Shown here one piece after another: positions 56,786 to 64,000 of a stretch of DNA of 64,000 bases. Made by a program: the position numbers and the translations under genes. The notes below the pieces were generated by a model. It worked only from the letters and a program-made list of their open reading frames with translations, ran no database searches and was not told the DNA's origin. Source of the DNA: Diplodia intermedia (Eukaryota; Ascomycota; Dothideomycetes; Botryosphaeriales; Botryosphaeriaceae); contig JAKEKT010000001.1 in NCBI GenBank assembly GCA_021495925.1, forward strand, positions 806,001 to 870,000, given 5' to 3'. The stretch's first letter is position 1, and every line of letters begins with the position of its first letter.

Positions 56786-58668
56786 ATGCAGTCTTCGGCC
56801 ATGGCGACTCTCACCGACATTGAGTCTCAACGCAAGCGCAACTTCGGCAACCCCGCCGCGAACTATGGCAATCGTGCCGCCATGTATGGCAGCTACCAGA
56901 ACCAAGCCCAGCGTGCTTCTTTCCTGAGCACCGGACACCCTGGCATGTTGCCATACCACGGACTTGTGGGAGACCAGGGCCTGGCTGCACTGACCCAGGG
57001 ATTTGCCGGTATGAACATGCACCCATCGCTCGGCTCAGCTAAGCCGGGCTCTCATGTCCCAGCATCGTCCGCAGAGCTTGGAGGAGTGCCCCTTCAGGCA
57101 CAGATGCAGCATGGCCAGCACGCGATGGTCTACCAGCAACACCAAATGATCCCTGGACTCAACAACTATCCCGGCCTTCCGTCGCCCGGTGTCCAGACTC
57201 CGATGAGCCACTACGTTCCTCCAACTGCGTTCCAGTACGGCCATCAGATGATGGACAACAACAGCCCCATCACTGGCAGCTGGGCCTCGCGTGTCTCCTC
57301 GTCCGAGCCTTCGCTTGTTACTCCCCGGCGGGACTCCATCTCTTCCACGGAGCAAGACCTTCCCGGCACACCGTACACTGGAAACAATGCTGCTTATCAT
57401 CCCAACGTCTACATGAACGGTTCTCCCAACGCCATTTACCCCGGAAGTGGCACGCCGTCTCCTTCGCACTTGGGTCCTTTCTACGTTCCTCAGATGAACA
57501 AGGCACCGGCTCAGATCACGTCCATTCCCAGCGAGCTTCAGGATTTGCTTACAAAAGAGCCATCTATTCCACGAGCAATTCCAGCTCCAAGCTCGCCTAT
57601 CAAGCCTCTAGACCGCAGCCTGGAGAACAAGAACGGCGAGACCAACGTCTACATTCGCGGCCTTCTTCCCGAAACTACGGATGAAATGCTTCACCAGTGG
57701 GGCATGCGTTTCGGAGACATTCAGAGCTCCAAGTCGATCATTGATGTCAAGACTAATCAGTGCAAAGGGTACGTTCAAAGTTCAGCGAGTCGCGTCACGT
57801 ATCTCAGTCCGTTGCTGATAATTTCCGCTCCAGTTACGGGTTCATCAAGTACTACAACTTCAAGGATGCCGAGAACTGCATTCGCGGCTTCCACTACCTC
57901 GGTTATGAGGTCAGCTTCGCAAGGGTACTCCCAATTCGCGTCCGATTCTCGAAATGGCACTGACTCGTCCAGGAATCTTTCTACGCCAAGCTGAAGAAGT
58001 TCTCGGACGAATCCAACACCAACCTCTACGTCTCCAACATTCCTCGCCACATCAACGAAGCCGAACTGACCTCAATCTTTCATCCTTACAAGGTCTGCTC
58101 TAGCAAGATCCTGCGCGACGGTGGCGGTCATGGTCGTGGTGTGGGCTTCGCTCGCTTTGAGAGCCGCGATATCTGTGAGGATGTCATCAAGAAGTTCAAC
58201 AACACTCCTGTTTCAGTTCCCGACGGGGAGGACCATGTCATCCAGATCCGTTATGCCGACACACAGGAGCAAAAGGTCCTCAAGCAACAAACTGCTGCTG
58301 CTCGCCAGTTCCGAGCCGCTGAGTTTGAGTACGGTGTGCTTCAATCCAGGGCTGCAAATGCGAACGGAAGCCTGATTGCTCCCCAGCAACGTCTCAGCAA
58401 CCTTACACCTGCTCAGAAGGAGGCCTCTACCGAGTTTGAGAATTTCCTCGCCAACTCCAACTCGCAGAACTACCAGCCGCGCTACGACCGTAACTTCCGC
58501 AACTTGGTGGCACGCTCATCTCAACTGTCGCAAACAACCACAAACAGCAATCTTCCTTCGGTTACGGTGGAAGCCGAGGAGGTGGAGAAGCCTCGCCCCT
58601 CTACTCCTGTCATTGCTCACGGAGACCACTCTTCGGCCTCGAGCAACGCCCCGAGTGATCGCGAGTGA
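56786..58668 (+). CDS. RNA-binding protein with two RRM domains
   Basis: Predicted 589 residues from three exons: 56786-57768, 57834-57924 and 57973-58668. All junctions keep phase and rebuild RRM motifs. RRM1 (about 284-360) has RNP2 VYIRGL and RNP1 KGYGFIKY, the latter assembled by the first splice. RRM2 (about 373-455) has RNP2 LYVSNI and RNP1 RGVGFARF. The N-terminal 280 residues are Gln/Gly/Pro/Asn-rich and disordered; the C-terminus after QEQKVLKQQTAAARQFRAAE is Ser/Asn-rich. The tandem RRM layout recalls animal MSSP/RBMS proteins and fission yeast Msa1, which regulate mRNAs; the exact orthologue is not certain. ATG 56786 was chosen as the first ATG in frame; MATLTDIESQ five codons later is an alternative. 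Confidence 0.9.
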
Positions 58669-61198
58669 TTCTTCTCAACGCTTGCATCTCAACAGCGCAA
58701 CGTGTCTTGTCAATGAGTGTACATCGTACATCAGCAGCCTTTGGACGACCACGCATTGGTCTCAACCCATTCAAATCATCACCAGCCGGACATCTTTATC
58801 GCCGTTGTGCGCACGACAGTCACGGCCATTGATGACTTATGCTCCCGGCATCATTCATCATATGGGAGGAAACTTCTCCGGCAAGCCTTTTAATGGAACT
58901 GGGCTGAATTTGGCTTGTCGGGTGGCACCGCATTTCCGTTGCCATGTTGGGACCTTTCCCCTTCTTAGGTTTGTATCTTTGTTTTCTTTTTCTTCCTACT
59001 TTTCTTTTCTTTTCTTGCCTTACGTTAAGCATTTTCTTTTGAGGGCCGCTCCCGGGTGTCTTTGCTTTTACTTACCGGGCTTCTGTATTTCCTTTGTCAG
59101 TTGGTGGGCCAAGAAAAAAAAGATTGACTCTGCCCTCGCGGGCTACGATGATGACGAGTTGGGCGGCTTGCTTTGACCTTACATCTTTCGCGATCAGAGG
59201 CGCATGCCGGTTAGTTGAGAAGTAGTGTCAGCAAATGCGATCGGCGTTCATCCACACGTTTGGGCTCTCGCCTCATTTTTCTGGACTCTTGTGACACAGG
59301 TCTCGCGCTTGGACACCAGTGGGCCGCTGACATTCAGTGGCCACCAACAGCAAAGGAGAGGTGGTGACGCCAACGGAATCGAGTAACATTGGCCAAAGGC
59401 GTGGATGACTCGAGCAAGGTGGCACAAGTGCATCGGCCTTGAGATGACGAGCACATCGGCATGTTCGGCATGCCGCATCGGCATAGCTGGTGTGAACATC
59501 ACCTGAAGCATTCGCCACGTTCGGCCGACCACTCATATCTGACGGATGATGGGGCCAGCTCAGCCAGGCCAGACCTGCTGATGAATTAACGAGGACGAGT
59601 GCGGCCGGCGGCAAATGGCCCCTGCATGCAGCGCCGGTCCGAAGTCGGGGCAAAAAATATAGGCCCATGACACTTTGTTACCTTCCCCACATGCAGATGA
59701 CTACACCCCGAATTACTTTCCTAAAATAATTTACATTGCGAAGTTACACGCAATCTCAGGGTTCTTTTCCGACGGGAATAATTTCCCAGCATCTTGCGGG
59801 TGGCGGATGCGGGTTCCCCATAGGCGGGGGATTCGGGTATGGGTAGGCAGACGCGAAGCGAACGGGCGGTTTGCCTTTTCCCTTTTTCCCTCCTGCGTTC
59901 GCATCAGTTGGCCAAGGGCTCCGCCCTGGCCGCTTTGAATCGGGGCGCGTATCCGGATTGGCTTTGGACTTTGGACCCTGTTCACAGGGATGTCTTACCT
60001 GGGAGTTTGATGGAGTCGGGAGTGATCAAAGCTTGACTGGAACTTTTGCTGAGCGCTGCTCCGTCGTCCCATTTGGCTTGTTAATTGCTAGCCACAAAAT
60101 CAACCATGCTCTCCCGCCCTTCCGACGTTGTGTTCGGTAAGCGCGCGATGTGCAATAACGAACATACTTGGGAGACAAAGCGGGCGTGACTACCAGATTA
60201 GCGAGCGGTCTTGTGGACATGAACCACTCTTCTTTCCTTCTCAGTTACGGCACGCGCGGGCGTGTTACTGGGTATGCGTGTGGCGGGGGTCGATGAAGCG
60301 GTGTACAGTTGCTTTTTCTTCTCTCCTTCGCGCGTCCGTTCGAGACCGGCTCCCTTCTTTTGCGTTTTCATTTTCTGTCACGCTGGTGTGGCACTTAGCA
60401 TGACCCGAGTGAACGGCGTAGAGATAAAGGTTATTATGCTTTTTCTTCCTCTTCTTTCGGCCCTTCGTCCCCACCCTATATGCGATTTCGCCTCTTGGAG
60501 GAAATTCGTGGATTGTTGCACCCCTTTGCTCTCCGTCTGCTTCTTCTGCCGTTCCTGTTGCTCTATCTTCTGCACTATTTTTAGCCTTGTCCGCTGTCAG
60601 AGGCTTTGTGATGGCTTGCTTTCCTCCCACCTCCGTGGGCTTTGTGTTACTTTTCGAAAAGTGATGGCCCGTTTGCGGAGAGATTTCGGTAGGCAGACAT
60701 GGGGCATTGCAGCAAGGCGAACCCGGGTACAACGAAACAATTTCCGGAAAGGACATGGAATAGGAAAAGAAAAGTGGTTTATATGCGGCGATAGGCATGG
60801 TGGCGTTATGTGCGAGCGGGTTGCCCCGTTGTCATGACACCTTGTATCGTTAGCGCCCGGGGGACGTGGAGAGTCAGAAGTAAAGACGGTCAAACGAGGC
60901 ATTTCTGAATGTCCGGTGCATTTGTGCTTTCTCCCGCTTCACTAATTTTGTTGATCTGATGTCAATCGATTGCTTCCAGCTGTTGATCCATTCAAAACTC
61001 CGAATCCCCTATGGCGCCATGGTCATGCTCTAGTCGTTGCTATACAATACTGCTCCCAGTATCTACTCTCCACCCAATGCTCTCCTCTTCCCAAACACTC
61101 TCTCGAAAATGGTCTCCTCTGAAGTAGAATTATACAGCCATCTCTTTGTGAATCCAAGTCCATCATTCCAGCAACCCAGGTCTAAATCGGAATCTCGC
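58669..61198. other. Convergent 2.5-kb spacer, RRM gene / FAD synthase
   Basis: No supportable gene. It includes T-rich tracts (58970-59040 and 60310-60600) that translate to Phe/Cys/Ser-rich frames with no motif. The left part probably holds the 3' UTR of the RRM gene. Confidence 0.5.
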
Positions 61199-62210
61199 TC
61201 ATGGTGATGGTTTGGGTACTTCTTTGGTCGAATTGTTACCCCTGTCGCGGCCAAGGCGCTCCTCGTAGTCCTCGACGAGTTCATAGGCGGGCCTGAAGTT
61301 CTGGTCACAACTACCGCCCTCCGATTCGGACGAAGGAATGCGCAAAGCAGGGTTAGGGTGGGTGTCAGTGGTGCCTCCGAGGGAGGTGTAGCCTTGGTCG
61401 TAAAGCGGGCAGTACGGAATATCAAGGTGACGAATGAACTGCGCCGCGGTCAGATGTTATACAGCAAGACTTGTTGGGGGAGAAAGCTCACAGTCCAAAT
61501 TTCGACATAATGCCAGTCGATGACCGGGTGTATGCGCATGAAGCTCGGCCAGCCATGGTCCGTAGGATCGAAATGTTTCAGGTGTTCACCATGTGGATCG
61601 GTGCGGCGCGTGCCGACAAATATAGCCTTGACGGAAGGGTAGTCGCGCAAGTACGCCTCGAATGCCGTCTTCATGGATCCGCTGTAGGTCGCGAGAGTAA
61701 GACTGTAGGCATTGCATGACTCGGCGACGAATTGCTCGACCTCCGGGAATGGGTGCGAGGACTGGATGTAGACGGTCTGAATGGTCTCGGGCAGCGGGGT
61801 ACCGGTGGACACGCTGCGGCGATAAAGGGCACAGAGATACAGGACGAGGAGAACGAGGCAGTCTTTGCCGCCGTTGTAGGATAATGCGAGCTCGTCGAGG
61901 CTGCTGGAGTGGGGTTCATCTTAGGATATACACAGGTCTCAGACTGATAGCTGGCGGGGCGGCAAGCCGGATACTACGAATAGGCGCGAACGTACCTGTA
62001 GCGCAGCAAGGCGTCCTCGATGACACCCAATGCGATACGTGTCTGCTCCTGGACGGCACGGAGGCGGGAGTCCTTCAGGTCGCTGTCGGCCAGGAAGGCG
62101 GCTATGCGGCCATCGAGGCGGGCGCACAGGTCCGGGAACGGTAGTGGGGGGACAGGCACCAGCGGGGCCTGGGACTGCGGCTTCAGCACATGGTTGGCGA
62201 CTCCGGTCAT
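61199..62210 (-). CDS. FAD1: FAD synthase (FMN adenylyltransferase)
   Basis: Predicted 287 residues from three exons: 62210-61996, 61900-61492 and 61438-61199. It adenylates FMN to FAD in the cytosol. The eukaryotic enzyme belongs to the PAPS-reductase-like PP-loop fold, and the signature is visible: SLDELALSYNGGKDCLVLL (72-90) starts at the first splice, FVGTRRTDPHGEHLKHFDPT contains the Arg-rich substrate loop, and PSFMRIHPVIDWHYVEIW leads to the second splice, continuing FIRHLDIPYCPLYDQGYTSL, the conserved end of the domain. The tail is acidic, then Lys/Pro-rich. There is no molybdopterin-binding domain, so it is the short yeast Fad1 type. It diverges from the sulfite reductase gene. Confidence 0.94.
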
Positions 62211-62759
62211 CTCGGCACGCCGGCGGCAGTGGACATGAGATCGTGCTCGGCGGAGGGTGCGTGGCGTGGCGCGTCGCTGGCGTCGGGTGGGTGGCCGTGC
62301 AGCGGTGATGATGTTCCCCTCGCGGAGCAGTAGTACCTAGCGGCGGGAGGACAGGGTGGCCGGGGCCCCGGCACGCCGCACATCGGCAGCCCTGCGGTGC
62401 CTTTACGCCGCCTTGCAGCCCCGCCCGTGTCACGGGGCCTGAAATTTTACCGCCGTCTGAGTAATGCGCTGTGACGCTGGAAACGGGCAGTTGGTCCCGC
62501 CGAGCCCTCGGCCCTCGCTCGCCGCCGACCCCAGTTTCGCAGGTTAGCGCGGATGGTGTGATCGCTGCTGGAGCCAATGCGATGCCGGTAATATGCCCTT
62601 AGCAAAGCCCAGCTCCCGGAAAAAAAGTGGTCAAAGAGCGTGGCTGCCCGCGTTGCATTTCAACCGCCGCTGAGCCTCTTGGACCACTGCACGAGGCTCT
62701 CCTCTCCTCACTGTCTTTCTCCGCGTTCTCGAGGCCCATCGCTCGCACCAGCTGCAACC
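62211..62759. promoter_or_regulatory. Divergent promoter, FAD synthase / sulfite reductase beta
   Basis: 549 bp between outward-facing starts of two genes linked to flavin and sulfur chemistry. The right end is pyrimidine-rich (62690-62740), like a leader. No certain regulator site could be named. Confidence 0.5.
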
Positions 62760-64000
62760 ATGGGCTCCGTCACCACCGCCGGAGAGGCTGGTACGTCTAT
62801 CGCTGCCCCGCCGCGCCGCCGAGCGCGGGCCCGCCCAACATCAACTGACTCCCACCAGTGGCGCGGATTGCGTACCTGGCCAGTGACCTCGTCGTCTCTG
62901 TCCAGCAGTCGCTGAAGGATGACTCGGAATTCTCAAAGCACCTCAACTCCTACAGCGCCGCCAAGGCGCCTGGTGTCGTGAGCAAGGATTTGCCTGAGGT
63001 ATGACCCATTGCCGCCGACCCCGCAGCCCTCATAGCCGGCGCAGACGCTGACTGCGCGCCAGATCCTGTCCGTCAGGCAAAATGCCGACCCGCTCCTTTC
63101 CGTCTTCCAGCCAATTCGCTCCGGCAAGCTGGTTTCCGTCACCACCACCTCGTCCATCCTCGTCCAATCGATACCCCACCTTTACAAGCTGGCCCAGTAC
63201 CCCGTTGTCCTCCACGTCTCGCTGCAGCCGACTGGATATCCCGACTACTCGGAAATCACCTCCATCAGACAATCTGGCTTCACTTTCCTTCAGTCCGAGT
63301 CCCTGCAGGAGGCGCAGGACATCGCCCTGACGGCGCATGCGCTAGCCATCAAGTCCGGCAAGGGTGTGGTCCACTTTTTCGATTCGGCTGTCGTGTCCAA
63401 CGCGAAGCCCATCTCTCATGAGAACCGGGACCTCGTGAAACAAGTCCTGGATGTGGATGCTGCCCGCGTTTTCCAGGGCTCGTCCTCGCCCGAGACTTCC
63501 CTGTATGCGGATGACGGCCGTGTTGCCACTGTGACGGTAGCCGGTAGCCAAGTCTCGCAGCCGAACGGCACCCTCGGCGAAAGCCTCCAATTGCCCGAGC
63601 AACAGCCTTCAGGACGCTCCAGCACCCGCGAGTCCTCGGCCAGCGGCTCGTCAAGGCGCGAGAGCAGCGCCAGCAGCGACAAGAACAGCACTGTCTCTTC
63701 GGCCACTACTGTGGAATCTGTCTCTGCCAAGCCTATTTCTTCGGAAGAGATCTACAAGTTTGTCTCTCAGGTCTGGAGCACTATCAAGGATGTCACCGGC
63801 CGCGAGTACGAGGCGTTCTCGTACACCGGCCCGGCCAACGCCGAGGCTGCAGCTTTCATTTTTGGTTCGGACACTGCCATGTTCGCCGAAGAGTTGGATG
63901 AGGCGGGTGCGGATTACTCCAACCCCGGTCTGATCACCGCTAGGCTGTACAGGCCCTGGTTGGGCGCTCAGCTCGCTGCTGTCATCCCAAAGTCGGTCAA
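62760..64000 (+). CDS. MET5: Sulfite reductase (NADPH) beta subunit, N-terminal part, cut by window end
   Basis: Three exons are visible: 62760-62790, 62859-62998 and 63063 onward to the window edge, giving about 369 residues of what is usually a protein of about 1500. The complete enzyme reduces sulfite to sulfide in sulfate assimilation. The N-terminus MGSVTTAGEAVARIAYLASD (assembled over the first splice) and the following pyruvate-flavodoxin-oxidoreductase-like domain (VSVTTTSSILVQSIPHLYKL, VVLHVSLQPTGYPDYSEI, SGKGVVHFFDS) are what fungal beta subunits carry ahead of the flavodoxin and siroheme domains. A Ser-rich insert (63600-63720) separates it from FVSQVWSTIKDVTGREYEAF and RLYRPWLGAQLAAVIPKS. 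The siroheme and Fe4S4 motifs that would settle the call lie outside the window; the alpha subunit (Met10 type), with a related domain, is the main alternative. Confidence 0.75.

Noticed and set aside
60262..60837. 191-codon Phe/Cys-rich plus-strand open frame
   Set aside because: It follows T-rich, low-complexity DNA between convergent genes. There is no protein family resemblance.

Overview
This window is nuclear DNA of a filamentous ascomycete (Pezizomycotina; the gene content and sequence style suggest Dothideomycetes or Eurotiomycetes, but I cannot fix the class). The reasons are compact genes on both strands, short GT-AG introns (mostly about 44-200 nt) with CTRAC-like branch points, gene-poor spacers of 0.3-3.4 kb, and proteins typical of this group. 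I see no rRNA, no convincing tRNA, no intact transposon, no CRISPR array and no secondary-metabolite cluster. Nearly everything is conserved housekeeping. All gene models here were spliced by hand from the sequence, with reading phase checked at every junction.

Left part (1-20 kb): a vacuolar-type MFS transporter (-) and a class I glutamine amidotransferase (+) diverge from one promoter. A Golgi apyrase (Ynd1 type, +) follows. DASH subunit Dad1 (+) faces the Rho4 GTPase (-). Rho4 diverges from a sphingoid-base-phosphate phosphatase (Lcb3 type, +). A small hydrophilin-like protein (-) diverges from the gamma-tubulin-complex protein Mzt1 (+). A 2EXR/F-box-like protein (-) ends this part.

Middle (20-41 kb): a 1.3-thousand-residue disordered protein of unknown function (-) with one ambiguous splice or frameshift position. 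ATP synthase subunit f (-) and the NDUFS4-type complex I subunit (+) diverge from a 287-bp spacer. Then come the tRNA-binding cofactor Arc1 (-), UDP-glucose 4-epimerase (-) diverging from a SUN-domain nuclear envelope protein (+), a PhoD-family phosphatase (-) and a Tvp15/COPI-associated Golgi membrane protein (-).

Right part (41-64 kb): the very large morphogenesis protein Tao3/Pag1 (Furry family, -, about 2551 residues) diverges from NADPH-cytochrome P450 reductase (+). A 3.3-kb gene-free stretch carrying a (CAG)9 tract precedes a two-RRM RNA-binding protein (+). After another gene-free stretch, FAD synthase (-) diverges from the N-terminal part of sulfite reductase beta subunit (+), which runs off the window.

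Functional themes: spindle and polarity (Dad1, Mzt1, SUN protein, Rho4, Tao3), oxidative phosphorylation (subunit f, NDUFS4), flavin/sulfur/redox (FAD synthase, sulfite reductase, P450 reductase), and Golgi or sphingolipid membranes (apyrase, Tvp15, Lcb3). Nothing here is convincingly a new multi-gene system. The best leads are the uncharacterised 1345-residue protein, the hydrophilin-like small protein beside Mzt1, the FAD synthase/sulfite reductase head-to-head pair, and a recurring habit of very small exons at the starts of genes.
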